Below are positions 10,830 through 23,651 of a stretch of DNA of 64,000 nt, one piece after another. This stretch comes from Gordionus sp. m RMFG-2023 (lineage: Eukaryota > Nematomorpha > Gordioida > Chordodea > Parachordodidae): positions 53,586,569 through 53,650,568 of the forward strand of contig NC_088776.1 of the NCBI RefSeq assembly GCF_954871325.1, in the 5' to 3' direction. The notes below the pieces were generated by a model. That model was given only the letters and a program-made list of their open reading frames with translations. It was not told the DNA's origin and did not search any database. The first letter of the stretch is position 1. Each line of letters begins with the position of its first letter. A program made the position numbers and the translations under genes.

Positions 10830-11121
10830 GTCTGTTGATTGATGTGCAAAAATAGCGAAGGAATGATGAATATGTATGTCAGAAAAATCAACTTAATTTT
10901 TATTTTTATTTTAGTTTTACTTTTTGTTTTACTTAACCTTTTAATTATATAAACAATAAAAAAAAGTAATAAAGTGAACATTTTAGAACAATTTTTTATT
11001 AGTTCCAAGCTCTCTTCTTCACTATTAATATTATGTCAAGTGAAAGAAATAATATAATAGGTCCGTGAGGTATAAATTAAGTTAATATAATATAAAATAT
11101 GTTTGTATTGAGTTGGTAGGG
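10830..11121. other. AT-rich spacer upstream of the LINE
   Basis: Possible 5' untranslated part of the LINE followed by AT-rich spacer. No promoter or other feature can be named. Confidence 0.35.
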
Positions 11122-11185
11122 GTGCCTTTGATCGTAAGACACTTCATCGTATTTTTCGTCCAACTCGTCCAATTCGTTCAAAATG

Positions 11186-12155
11186 GAGATTAATAGGTTT
11201 GAAATGGTAAAAATTAAATTTTTACCATAATCTTACGTTAAATGTTAATAATTCTTTTGGAATGGTAAAATTTAATATATATTATTCAAATATAGAATAT
11301 TTAGCAGGTTTCAAATGGTAAAAATTTATCTTAGCTCTTACACAATATCAAAAGAAAAACCTGGATATAATTTCTACAGTAAATTAAGAAGATTAATAGG
11401 TTTAAAATGGTAAAATTTAATATATATTATTATTCAAATATAGAATATTTAGCAGGTTTCAAATGGTAAAAATTTATCTTAGCTCTTACACAATATCAAA
11501 AGAAAAACCTAGGATATAATTTCTACAGCAAATTAAGAAGATTAATAGGTTTAAAATGGTAAAATTTAATATATATTATTATTAAAATATAGAATATTTA
11601 GCAGGTTTCAAATGGTAAAAATTTATCTTAGCTCTTACACAATATCAAAAGAAAAACCTAGGATATAATTTCTACAGCAAATTAAGAAGATTAATAAGTT
11701 TAAAATGGTAAAATTTAATATATATTATTATTCAAATATAGAATATTTAGCATGTTTCAAATGGCAAAAATTAATCTTTTTATCTTAGCTCTTTCTTACA
11801 CAATATCAAAAGAACAACCTAGGATATAATTTCTACAGCAAATTAAGAAGATTAATAGGTTTAAAATGGTAAAATTTAATATATATTATTATTCAAATAT
11901 AGAATATTTAGCAGGTTTCAAATGGAAAAAATTTATCTTTTTATCTTAGCTCTTACACAATATCAAAAGAAAAACCTAGGATATAATTTCTACAGCAAAT
12001 TAAGAAGATTAATAGGTTTAAAATGGTAAAATTTAATATATATTATTCAAATATAGAATATTTAGCAGGTTTCAAATGGTAAAAATTTATCTTAGCTCTT
12101 ACACAATATCAAAAGAACAACCTAGGATACAATTTTTACAGCAAATTAAGAAGCT
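11186..12155. repeat. Tandem array of 149-161-bp units
   Basis: About six units, with starts near 11186 (divergent), 11391, 11540, 11689, 11850 and 12007. Each starts GATTAATAGGTTTAAAATGG, contains TATAGAATATTTAGCAGG and TTAGCTCTTACACAATATC, and ends CTACAGCAAATTAAGAA. The units at 11391-12155 are nearly identical, which implies recent amplification. Confidence 0.9.
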
Positions 12156-12234
12156 TATTTTATTATTCAAATTTATAATGTATATGACATATGTTAATTA
12201 TTTCAAATGTATAAATCAAATACAAAAATATAAA

Positions 12235-12350
12235 CAACTAATATTTATTTAGCATGTATAAGACAAATATTTATTATTTATAATGTATAAGACAAATATT
12301 TATTATTTATAATGTATAAGACAAATATTTATTATTTAAAATGTATAAAA
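12235..12350. repeat. Tandem array of 29-bp units
   Basis: Four or so units containing GTATAAGACAAATATTTATT, spaced 29 bp. More degenerate copies (GTATAAAACAAA) continue to about 12405. Confidence 0.8.
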
Positions 12351-13628
12351 CAAAGAAACATGATTAAAATAAATATAAATTATTCAACATGTATAAAACA
12401 AATATAAATTAAATATTATCAAATACATTTGAATTGTATACTAATTTAATATAAGCTGATGATTTATCAGCAAACTCCAATTTATTAATAATATGATTAT
12501 TATATTGTGTAGTCAGCTTTTCCAAATTTCTTTCTTTTAGGATATATTTGGAATTTGTTTTTTTTAGAGTCATTCCTATGAGGTAATATAATGCCTAATA
12601 ATTAAATGATTATAAAATTTGATAACTTGTTAAACTTGATATGGCATTAAGAGGTTGCATGTTAGGTGTTACTAGGGGTTGAGATTGAGCAAATATATTA
12701 ACTAAAAGTAATGAATATAAAAAGATAATAATTGATGATACTAGTTAAAGTTGGTTGAGAGTTTGTAACAAAGAACTGAGACTGAGTAAACATATTGCCT
12801 AAAAAAAATTGATTATAAAAATTTTATTTTGTGAAACTTGATATGGTATTAGCAGACTGCATGTTGGGCATTGCTAGAATTTGAGATTGAGTAAGCTGAT
12901 AGTCTAAAACTATATTGATTTTAAAAATCTAATATTTTATGAAACTTGATAATGAAGGTTGTATAATTTGTTGAGATAATTGGAATTGAGTTATTGGTTG
13001 ACTATCAGACATAAGTAGAAGGTTATTGACTAAATAATAGGTGTTATAGTGAATTATCTATAAAAAAACTTACCAATAGGGGATTTACATTGTTCTAAGG
13101 TATGATCCTGAGTTTCTGTGAACTTACTGATTGAAAAATACCCCGTCCAGAACAACTTCTTCTTCTACATCGGTAATATGATTTGGAATTAATTACTCTA
13201 TGCAATGTATATTCCAAATCATTAAAACATAGAATATCATGTCCTCTTTTGGATTTTTTATTAGTAATTTTGTTTTCTAAAATTACATTACCAAATTGAT
13301 TATATCTAAATTGTTAACATTGAATTATAGGTTAGGGTCCACTAGATCGTATGAACATTTGTGAAAAAACGTCAAATGACCTAAAATGGCCACAAATATA
13401 TTTGAAGCGATATAAAATTGTATAATTTTGAAACGTTGTAACAGATTTGGCAAATAAATTAAAAAATGCTTTTTATTTTAAATTAAATTTAAATGGCTAA
13501 ATGGTAATTAATATTTATATTAATACAAGAACAGTATATATTAAAAAATAAATAGCAGATAATTTACAATATTTTAGCAAACTCTTAATGCTCTAGATCC
13601 ATTAATATATAATAGACAGCACAATTGT

Positions 13629-14395
13629 ATTATAAATATATCTTTGATATAACATCATTAAAATTTATATGAAATATCTCATAATAAAATTTTTAATTAA
13701 TATATAAAAATGCAATCTCTTTTTTTTGCATGATAATGTATAAATTGAATTAAATTTTTGTTAGAATAGATAATATTATTGTTGTATTTTGATTTGATCA
13801 AACTATATTGAACCATTTGATTATTAGAATTTGTATAATAGCTTTGTTTAAAAATGATATAAATAGCAGATAATTTACAATATTTTAGCAAACTCTTTAT
13901 TATAAATATATCTTTGATATAACATTATTAAAATTTATATGAAATATCTCATAATAAAATTTTTAGTTAATATATAAAAATGCAATTTCTTTTTTTTGCA
14001 TGATAATGTATAAATTGAATTAAATTTTTGTTAGAATAGATAATATTATTGTTGTATTTTGATTTGATCAAACTATATTGAACCATTTGATTATTAGAAT
14101 TTGAATAATAGCTTTGTTTAAAAATGATATAAATAGCAGATAATTTACAATATTTTAGCAAACTCTTTATTATAAATATATCTTTGATATAACATTATTA
14201 AAATTTATATGAAATATCTCATAATAAAAATTTTAATTAATATATAAAAATGCAATCTCTTTTTTTTGCATGATAATGTATAAATTGAATTAAAATTTTG
14301 TTAGAATAGATAATATTATTGTTGTATTTTGATTTAATCAAACTATATTGAACCATTTGATTATTAGAATTTGAATAATAGCTTTGTTTATATGC
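13629..14395. repeat. Tandem array, three units of 270 bp
   Basis: Successive units start near 13629, 13899 and 14169 with TATTATAAATATATCTTTGA. They are almost identical, so the same 64-codon minus-strand open frame recurs exactly 270 bp apart. The frame looks incidental to the repeat and has no family resemblance I can name. Confidence 0.88.
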
Positions 14396-14955
14396 ACTCT
14401 TTGTTTTGCCTAGTTTTCTAAAAAAATTAATTATTATATGCAAATTAAATAATATATACTTTACAATTTTCTTATTGATAATTGTTGCGATTTAGCTTTA
14501 ATCTCTTGGATTTTCATAATTATTTTGGGAACAAACTACTTTGGGAACGAACTATTGCAAATTGGCTTTTTTTTGGGAACGAACTATTGCAATACGACAA
14601 AAAACCTATTTCCTAAATTTTCATACGAATTAGAGGGACGATACCGAATTATATTGGGATTAATTCTTTTCTCAAGAAGAATTTTAATTATAAATAAAAA
14701 TACTTTTCCCGCACTTTAATGAACCAATCACAGAATTGGACGAAACTTTACGATGAAGTGTCCATACGATCATAGGCACGGAAATCATTTATGTTAATAT
14801 CGAACATGAATGAATGAAACAAACAACAATTTATGCTACACAACACCTAGTATAAATAAAATATATTTAAATCCGTATTTAACAGTTATAAATAAAATAA
14901 AAAGGAATAATAAAAATAAATAAAAATTTAAGAAAAAATAACCATTTTTACTTTT

Positions 14956-15120
14956 TCGAATTGGAATCTTCTTGATTGACACTTATCCTTTCCTTTTGGG
15001 AATTTTCCTTCTTAGATTGAAACTTTTCCTTTTATGATTGAACCTTTTTTGATAGGACCTTTTCCTTTTATGATTGTAACTTTTCGTTTTTTGATTGAAA
15101 AATTTTCTTTTTTGAATGGG
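14956..15120. repeat. Degenerate minisatellite, about 21-bp unit
   Basis: Repeated words of the form TTTTCCTTTTATGATTGAAA, six or more copies with many substitutions. A second, shorter block of the same motif lies at 38706-38800. Confidence 0.65.
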
Positions 15121-16615
15121 AGACCGTGTAAAAATAAAATAACTAATTTTTGATTTGATAATTAAAATATATTTAATAACTTATAATAAATATATATTTG
15201 CAAAACATTGCCAATTTTGATTAATTTAAATTTACTGCGAAAAATATCATAATCTTAATATTGTTTATAATAAAATATATTATTACAAAATAATCACTTA
15301 TTAAAATTGTTATAATACAAGAATAAAATATTTCTATTATATGGCATATTAAGAAATTATCCTTTAAAATTAAAATATTATTACTTGCACACAAAATAAT
15401 TCTCAATGTTTTACTTTCAATTCAAAATAATCAAATTCTATTACACATTAATAAATTATCAATTAAATTAAAATATTATTACCAAAATAATTCACTTTCA
15501 AAATAATCAATATATATTATATAGCATATTAATAAATATTTACATATTAAAATATTTTCTACACTAAATAATTTATGATATTTTACTCTCTAAATAAAGT
15601 AGAAGAATATGAAGGAAATTGAAAGAAAAATGTGAAAAAAATAATTCCAAGAAAATAATTTAATAAAATGAAAAAAAATTTATATGATTTTTTAAAATTT
15701 TTTTATATTAATATTATTTAAAAAAAATTTTTGACAACCATAACCCTTGGATCCAACATAAAGGTCCTATTCCAATTCACATCCCTGGTATTTTTTGTTT
15801 TATAATTGGGAGTTCAAATTTTTATAAGAAGATAAAGTCTGATTTATATAATTTGTATTATTGATAAAAATAGAAGTAATTTATAGTTTAATGTATAAAA
15901 AATAAAGTTAATTTTTTGGATATTTGAATCAAAAAGAAGAAAGAAACAAAATATATGTTAAAAAATAATTTAATACCTCCAATTCAATGTTGTTTAGATC
16001 ATTGATTTTGGACGAATTATTAAAAAAAATTTATCTAATTCTTGGATATAAGAGGATAAATTAGGCTTGATTAGCTGCAAAATTATACAAAAAATAAAAC
16101 TTGTTAACATTCTTTTCAAAGTAAAAAAAAATATCATTTTTTTAAAAATAATTATTAAATTTTACTTATTTTTCGTTTAAAGATTGTTGGTTGTAAACAT
16201 GTTTAGGGAGAGGTGCTTGTGTCGATATTAATATTTTATTAGTTTAAAATGTCTTTTAAGAAAATATATGAATTTTTGATGAGAATCCCCTCCCTCCCCC
16301 TTTAGCCAAGCCTTTTTCATTCTCTAAGAATTTACTTATTCATTTTTTTAAAAAATAATATTTTATTTTATTTAAAAATATATAAAGAAATTTTTTATCT
16401 TTATATTTTAAAATATAATAGATTTGAATTCATTATATATTTTTTAAAGATTTTATTTAAAAATAAATTAAATATAAAATTATTTACAATTAAAAAAAAA
16501 ATTTATGATGAATATTATATTTGAACTTGATTACGCGAAGATATATGTAGCAGTGTTCAGTTTCTATATGATTTAAGGACACATGGAGATATGGAGTGCA
16601 AAATTGACACTGCGC
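15121..16615. other. AT-rich intergenic DNA
   Basis: No gene or structured repeat seen. AT-rich with long T and A tracts. Confidence 0.45.
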
Positions 16616-18376
16616 CAAGGGCGTCGCTAGCCTTTACAATTTTAGGGGGTTCAACTAAAAAATTTTTATTAATTTGCAAGCCTTTATATTAATATATTAT
16701 ACTTTTTTTAAATTTACTAACTCTAAATAATAATTCTGATTGTCATTTATTATATTTTGCATGCAAAATAAACTAACATTACAAGACATTTCTAAAAATA
16801 ATATTTTTTATCTATTTATTCGTATAAAATAGTTGATATAAAAAAATTTTGCACCTAAAGTATTATAAATGATAATAAATGTTAATTAATTCATATATAT
16901 GCCTCAATTGATTATGGTTTTTGATAACTACATAATATAATATAATATTAGCAACTTACATTGACAAAAGGTCATGAAACTAATATAATTCTTTCTTACC
17001 ATTTTAGACAATGTTTTATAAAATGGACTAATAAGAAAAAATTTATAGACCTTACCAAATCAACAATTCTTGAAGAAGAAAATATAAACGACCAATCCAA
17101 ATCATAAAACTATATGGTGGTTAGAGCTTCCTCTTAGATGACATGATGGAAGCTAGATAAGTAATCGAGAAAATTATTGTATATTATTAAATTTCTAAAA
17201 GATTATCATCTATTTTTCATGATATATAAACAACTACACATTGGACCATTGCTTATCTAAAATATACAATCATATGCTCTCAGCAGCTGTAGTAATAATC
17301 TTAAATTACATCGGCAAAAATGCCATATTAGAAATGAAACATTTTGTAACTAAAAATAAGAACCAGAGTGATATCATGAAAGAAATTAAGATTTTATATA
17401 TTATTATCGTACCATCTCTAGTTGGTATATTATATCTTAATAATAGTAGTTTGTAATAATATTAAAAATATATTCGTATTAAAAATTTAACTCAAATCTA
17501 TATTCCGAAGAAGAAAAAAATAGCTTCCTAAAAATACGTAAAAAAGAGAAGAAAAGATATCTAATTTATTATATTATATCTATTAAGGGATGAATAATAA
17601 TACGCTTGATTTTAATTATATTGCAAATATAGATGGCGTTAAATATTTGTAAGCAAATTGTTACTTATATTTATTATCAAAAGCATTTATTAGTAAAATT
17701 TTAAAAATATTAATTGTAATATATTATATAACTGTGAGATACGTCTGTAAAAGTGGCATTATACCTAATATTTTATAATAAATTATATATAATAGAGGAT
17801 TATAAACTATATGTCTACTTACATTTTATAAATATCTCTTATACTTATTTGGATTTGGACCTTGAAAATAATTATAGCAAGAGACATGATAATTAAATTT
17901 AAAAATCAATAATATAGTTGATTAGAGATTTTTACCTCGGCTAAAATATTAAATTATATATCAATTAATAAATGATTATATTTATTTAATTAGGGTTATA
18001 TAAAAATTTAAATAATAAAAGTCAATTAAGCTTCAACTGTTAATACTAAATTAATATTTAGTGAGTGATATTGTTATATTTTTAACATAGAATTTGACTG
18101 ACATAGTATAAATTATATGTAATGATCTAATCTAATATTTAAAATAGTATTCATTTAATAAAAATTTAGATAGTCTTATTAATTTTTTAATAAAATTAAA
18201 TCTATATATTACTCAATAGAATTATAAAAGAAATTCTCTCAGAGGGCAATTAAAAATATTTATTTTTAGCTCAAGGGGTTAAAGAACCATTAAAATAATT
18301 TTCTTTGCTTCAGGGGGCTTTTTAAACATTTCAGGGGGCTCGAGCCCCTGTTCGCCCCCCCCTAGCGACGCCACTG
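16616..18376. mobile_element. Non-autonomous hAT element, copy 1
   Basis: Ends read CAAGGGCGTCGCTAGCC at the left and, on the other strand, CAGTGGCGTCGCTAGG at the right. The expected 8-bp duplications (16608-16615 and 18377-18384) match at only 5 of 8 positions, though ACACTGC occurs at both flanks. Most of the interior matches copy 2 at 27538-29488. No transposase is encoded. The 71-codon open frame at 17241 lies in sequence shared between copies and is not recognisable. Confidence 0.82.
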
Positions 18377-18825
18377 CACACTGCACGAATAAATAGTTTA
18401 AAAATACAAACATATTTTAATCATAATTACACTTTTATCAAGCCTCCTATAATGAGAGAAACCGATTTTATATAATTTAATTATAACATTTTTTAGCCTT
18501 CTAAATATAAAAAACATATATTTCCAGCAACTTCTTTATCAAGATTCTACTACTATTTATTAAACTAACTAACCCGTTGGCATGCTTGTAACATATATAT
18601 AATTTAAATCCCGGAAAAAACATCAGAAAAACCCTCAGAAAAAATATCTCGAACTCCCAGAAATTTTTCTTTATGTTTATCAAATTTACTAAAGTCCTAA
18701 TTATAAAGGCATCGTATTATTTACATTTTAATAAATACACTCATCTTTATAAGGTGCAGACAATTTATATTTTTCAAAACCAAAATAAGACTCATTTTAA
18801 GTGACTGCTTAGACATCAAGTTTTT
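18377..18825. other. AT-rich spacer
   Basis: No gene seen between the hAT copy and the next retroelement fragment. Confidence 0.4.
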
Positions 18826-18835
18826 ATACATAGCT

Positions 18836-19720
18836 TGGCATCAAGCAACACTTCCCTCCAAACATGGCTGTCTTTAAGATCCCCAATCTCGATTTCAATT
18901 TTTGCGATCATTGCTAGCCATCTACAAGCACGTAGATTAATTGACCACATCTGTCAGTCCACTATCCCTTTTTGAATATAGCTAGGACGGAGTGGTCAGA
19001 ATCCATCACAACCACAACCATATTTTTGATCTATGTAAACCAGAAGGATTGAGATCTACCACTGGAAAAACTCAGTTGATTACTTTATTTTGAGTCTTTC
19101 ACCTTTGGCTAGATCCACATTCATTTATCAAGGATCGGGGATTTAAATTTTTAGATGTTATTCCATCTAGTAATCTCAAATTTGATTTTGACTGCCGCGA
19201 ATTCAGCTATGTTCTATGTAACAGGTTATATTTTCCGTTCTCATTACTGTATAAATGCAACAAATGTTATAATGATGATGACAATTATGGCGCTGCACCC
19301 TTTACATTCCAATCGTAATCCCGATCGGCAAACCCGACACTTGAGGTGCAATCAAATCATATCTCTTTCACTTAGGTCAGCTGGTTTACCTACCTCATTG
19401 GAGCCTTCTGTTCTTTTTTCCGATGGTAGGCGAGCAGATGGAATAACACTAATTCCATGGCCACAAGAAAAGTTTATAATATGGGATTTTTCTTGTCTGG
19501 ACACGAGCTCCCATTCTAATTTTAACAAAAATGCTCTAAATAGAACGCAAAATTTTAAGATGGCCAAAAACATCACTGATTCTTCTAATGTAACAATCAT
19601 TTGCTCCACTTTATGATGATTTGGCTAGAAAAAAATTAAAGATGTCGTCGGCATAATCAGGAAGATTTCTGAAGAGCGTAGTGAAGGCTTGCAGAGGATC
19701 GCAAGCCATTCCTAAGGCTA
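18836..19720 (+). pseudogene. Decayed LINE, thumb to endonuclease
   Basis: Second copy of the RLE-type LINE. It starts with WHQATLPSKHGCL, matching WAQATLPTKFGGL of the large copy. At 19155-19616 a 153-codon frame contains RHLRCNQIISLSLRSAG, then FSDGRRADGITLIPW and IIWDFSCLDT, the RLE endonuclease region. A frameshift separates the CNKC knuckle (near 19250) from it. Downstream, ISEERSEG and QRIA match the C-terminal tail. It is more divergent than the copy at 2-10 kb and clearly dead, with several stops and frameshifts. Confidence 0.78.
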
Positions 19721-19959
19721 ATTATGTTTGTTTTATTAATTCTTATCTTTCCTGATGATTATTTCTTATTTTTGAATAAATTGGTTTATGTAACTTTAAT
19801 ATTTTCTTAACAGTATATTCGCTTTTATTTATTTTGTATTTTCTTTTAATTTATTATTTGTGTTCGAAATTGCAATTTTGTTATCATAATTTGTTCTAAC
19901 CATTATATTCTTATAATAAGGTGATTATATTTATATTCATACATTTTATAAAGTATAAA

Positions 19960-20410
19960 TGTCGCAGGGGCGGCCCAGCTGTGTAAGCGAAAGTCCCAGA
20001 TTCAATCCTGGTAAGGAACAAATTTTCAGGCTTTTCTACGATAACGGATGTGTATAGATATATGATATGATAAACTGAGTTGAGAAATTCCACCCCGGTC
20101 ACCGACAGTCTTTGACATCCGGGTAAACCAAATAAGATGGCCAGCTTAATTCGTGGGTCATTAAAGGATGATAACGATTTCATGGCCAGCACCAGTTACC
20201 AAGCTACAATGTACTTGATAACAATACTCAGGTGGGAGATCCATCGGGTTGATACTCCGGTGGGAGAAATGGAATCGATAAGAATACTCCGATGGGATAT
20301 GCCGATTTATTACTTCGGTAGGATATCTGTCGATATTGTTATTTTGGCATGAGATCAAGATACTTTGACCTTGATAGCGGTACTACGGTGAGAGATCTAA
20401 ATAAAATCGA
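19960..20410 (+). repeat. SINE-like repeat: tRNA-like head and a 31-bp tandem motif
   Basis: The head (about 19965-20030) has a box-A-like GGCCCAGCTGTGTAAGCG and a box-B-like AGATTCAATCC spaced as in tRNA genes, followed by GGTAAGGAAC, as in many tRNA-derived SINEs. Behind it, from about 20220, a motif like TACTCCGGTGGGAGA recurs roughly every 30-33 bp (near 20225, 20254, 20285, 20312 and, more decayed, 20380). The anticodon arm is not foldable by eye, so it is not a functional tRNA gene. Confidence 0.5.
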
Positions 20411-22263
20411 TCAGATATAAATTAGATAAAAATAGATAGCATGAGTAATAAAGTGGAGAGAAATATTGAAGGAGCTTACCACCAGAAAAGGGAAAAGCTA
20501 AAAAGAAAAAAAATTTATAAAAAATCAAAATATGTAAACCAAAAAAATCCGTAAAATTACCTATGTAATTCTTATTTTGTTAAAAATATTTGATATAGTA
20601 TAATAAATACAATATCCAATCACAATTACGATATTAAGTAGACTAAATTTACTAAATTTTATAAGATACAATTATTTTATTGATAAATCATCATTATTTA
20701 TAGAGAAATTTAATTTCGAATAATTAAATAGGTTGACATCGAATAATGAAAGAAATTGCTCTTATAAAATCTGAAGGCTTCGCACCTCATCTTGAAAAAT
20801 ATTACATAAATAGGAGAAGGAAATAAGAAAGAGTAAGTCTAGGGAAAGCACATGAGAAGAGACTGCCGTTAAAGTGAATGATTTTTTTATTTTTAGAGTG
20901 TTTTAAATATGACAGATATTTTAAATAAAATTATATAAAAAAAATATTAAATTACTAAATTTACAAAAATCTCTCGAAAAAATAGAATTTTGAACATTAA
21001 TAAATATATAATTAATATTTAATGTGTTTAATGTAAGATATTATATTTTATCCGCAAATTTATAATTATTAATTATATGTAAATAGTTGTCTACAGAGTG
21101 CAAAGAACGAATAAATAATAAAATGTTATATATGCAATTTAAAATAGAAATATAATTTTTTCTAATTTTATATATGTTAGCGTCAATATGTTTTACCAGC
21201 AATGTGTTATTTTTTTCTAGTCTAAATCGTTTTTAGAGATTTTTTTAAAATTTATAATGTTGATTTTACCAGAAATGTATTCCTGTTTAGAATACCTATC
21301 TTATGAATTCTAGATAATTTTACCAATAACTTTAAAGTCATTTATAATTTATATATTCTGAACATATAGCCCTTTCTAATTAAGCTGGTGCTATTGTTTA
21401 GAATAGTTATATTTTATTTTATAATATCATTTTGTGTTTTGGATAAAACATCGTTGATAACATGCTTCCCTTGTACAAAATTGCAAAATATGTCGAAAGG
21501 TTTTGCTAAATCAAATTAGAAAAAGATTGCCTGTAATTAGTGAAGTATAATTTAAATTATTGTCTTGTTTTTTATCATTATTATCAATATAAACTTATTT
21601 AATTTCAAAATAATTTGATGGCTAAAAAGCCATTTTATATTCATAATTAAAATGAAAATATTTTCCAAATCATTTATTCAATCCAATTTCTATCTTTAGC
21701 AAATTATAGGGGAAAATGTAAATAGATTTGATGTAAATCATGTATATCTACTTTATATAACTCTTCACAATACTAATAATTCTGGCTCCGCACATTATCA
21801 ATAGCTATTGCTAATGGATACATAAGTATCAAGATATTCTATGTCAATATCTTTTTATTTTGCAAAATTAATTTTTCACGCAGTTTTGTAAGATAAGATC
21901 TTAATTTTAATAGAAACACAACACTATCGTAAAGAGATTTTTTTAAAAGTCTAGGATGTAAATTAAATATATGACATTAATTATATAAAATTTAATATAT
22001 CATCAAATAATGAAAGATGTCTGAATCTTTTGATTATATAATATTTAAATATTCAGATTTTCATTTAAAAGAGATATATAAGTACAGATGCAAGATACTT
22101 TTCAAAATGCATAAAATGTATCTTGTATTTAAGATGGATACTAGTTGCTATAGTGCCTAACCTTGTTACGAACATACTTAATATTTACAATTGTACGGAA
22201 TCAACCAAGCAATAGAAAATAATACTTTAATTTTTCATATTGCATTATTATTCAAATAAGAGT
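20411..22263. other. AT-rich DNA with one dispersed repeat
   Basis: No gene seen. It contains one copy of the dispersed repeat at 21200-21300, listed separately. Confidence 0.4.
21200..21300 (+). repeat. Dispersed repeat, copy 1
   Basis: Blocks AATGTGTTATTTTTT and, 60 bp on, GATTTTACCAGAAATGTATT, matching copies at 48550-48650 (+) and 50221-50330 (-). Family unknown and no inverted ends found. Confidence 0.6.
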
Positions 22264-22271
22264 TATGAAAG

Positions 22272-22760
22272 TAGCGTCTACATGACAGGATTTTCACTGG
22301 ATGCAAACCCCCTTCGAAAACCTTTACCTACCCCCCTAAAAAATTTCGCCACAAGGATAACTTAAATTAATCTATCTCTACTACCAACTATCGATATTTT
22401 GTGAATATAAAGGATTTATTTTTTAGATAATAAATTCAATTAAATCCTCCATTATTTACAATGAATTCATTATTATAACTTTATGAGCTTGCTGAAATAT
22501 CTAAACCTTTTAAATGTAATTTAAAAGGATAGCAGAAAGTTTTATTTGGAAAACAATGTGTATGATTGTTTGCAATATATAGATTTGGTCGATGAATTGT
22601 ATTATAATAGTTCTATAATAAAATTATTAATTTTTACAGAAATAAATTTTGTCCTATTTTATCTCAAAATTCAATAAATAACCCCCCAAAAAATTTATTC
22701 TACCCCCTCCAAAAAATAGGATACAAACTGTTCCTACCCCTCCCGCTCATGTAAACGCTG
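22272..22760. mobile_element. Short non-autonomous hAT derived from the 5.65-kb family
   Basis: Ends TAGCGTCTACATGA and TCATGTAAACGCTG. Perfect 8-bp duplications TATGAAAG at 22264-22271 and 22761-22768. It shares with the large hAT both the terminal repeat and the subterminal CCCCC-AAAAAA repeats, including GGATGCAAACCCCC next to the left end. 489 bp, no coding capacity. Confidence 0.88.
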
Positions 22761-23261
22761 TATGAAAGTATTACGACACATATAGACGATAATCAGATAA
22801 ATTTTAGTATTAGTGATACGTTAATAAATTTAGATGTATTGTTTTCGCGTGATACATTTGCATAAAAATCGCCAAAAATAAAAATTTGGAAATATTTAAA
22901 AAAATATGTTAATTTATCCGAATTATTTTTCAAATAACATTTTATAATTTTTTTCAATATTTTTAATTCTATATTCAAATTTTATTATGTTGTATTTTGT
23001 TATAGAGGAACGATATGAAGTAAGTTTCAGCAGGGCTATAATTTGATTCCCGACGGAACTAATTCTTTTAAACCAAAATCTTGAATGAGGTTAGGTTAAA
23101 CTCAAAATGTGAGGCATTTATGGATAGACTAGTTAATTTTTATATGATGACCCTAGGAAGACTAAGAGGTCAATAGCATCCATAGACTTGTTTAATAGGA
23201 ACTCCAAAATCCCTTTGCTACGACCTTCCGCAAATCATGTTTATTAAGTCTTTTAACTAAT

Positions 23262-23322
23262 TCATATTTGGTAGGTCTACTCATATTTGGTAGGTCTACT
23301 CATATTTGGTAGGTCTACACTA
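23262..23322. repeat. 20-bp direct repeat, three copies
   Basis: CATATTTGGTAGGTCTACTC occurs three times head to tail with perfect identity except at the last end. Confidence 0.85.
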
Positions 23323-23651
23323 AACGAATACGTATGAATCGAAAAATTTACTATATGAGTGCATAATAAAATTTGAATATTTGTAATTGATTCGAATTAT
23401 TTGAAATAATTCGTTTTTTGGACACCAAAGTATCAAATATTTCACGTTTATTTTTTAAACAGAAAAAAATTATTAATTTAAACATGTGATCAATTTGCTT
23501 TGCCCCACTCTTTTTTTATCTCTGCATATAGACGTTTAAAGTACAATTATCGGACTGCTATGCATAAAAGTATGTGCGACGTGTCCACAAACGTTTATAG
23601 GATTCCTCATTCTTAATTTTTTGACAAACTATATTCTTTTAGATGGTAACC

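Larger units (their letters stand above)
2250..10830 (-). mobile_element. Non-LTR retrotransposon with RLE endonuclease, split by a hAT element
   Basis: LINE on the minus strand. In sense order: an N-terminal zinc-finger segment (10803-10282), reverse transcriptase (about 10290-8592), and a C-terminal zinc-knuckle plus restriction-like endonuclease (2941-2303). The hAT element at 2942-8591 interrupts it inside the 3' part of the ORF. Removing that insertion and one target duplication restores one continuous frame across the junction (…EAIPS then TNLQLE…). Elements with this domain order belong to the R2/NeSL/CRE-like group, which normally inserts site-specifically. No target site is recognised here. 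The 3' end lies near 2250, without a clear poly-A tail. The 5' end is not defined. This is the best preserved of five copies in the window. Confidence 0.85.
11122..14779. mobile_element. TIR element of 3.66 kb made mostly of tandem repeats
   Basis: Left end starts GTGCCTTTGATCGTAAGACA and the right end, read on the other strand, starts GTGCCTATGATCGTATGGAC. Similarity continues over about 45 bp (…CACTTCATCGTA…TTCGTCCAA…). No clear target duplication was found, so the superfamily is undetermined. The interior holds a 149-161-bp repeat array, a 29-bp array and a 270-bp array, and no transposase. It looks like a non-autonomous DNA transposon that has captured or generated satellite DNA. Confidence 0.7.

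Noticed and set aside
13697-14443. Three near-identical minus-strand frames of 64-68 codons
   Set aside because: Explained by the 270-bp tandem repeat. No sign of coding constraint and no family resemblance.
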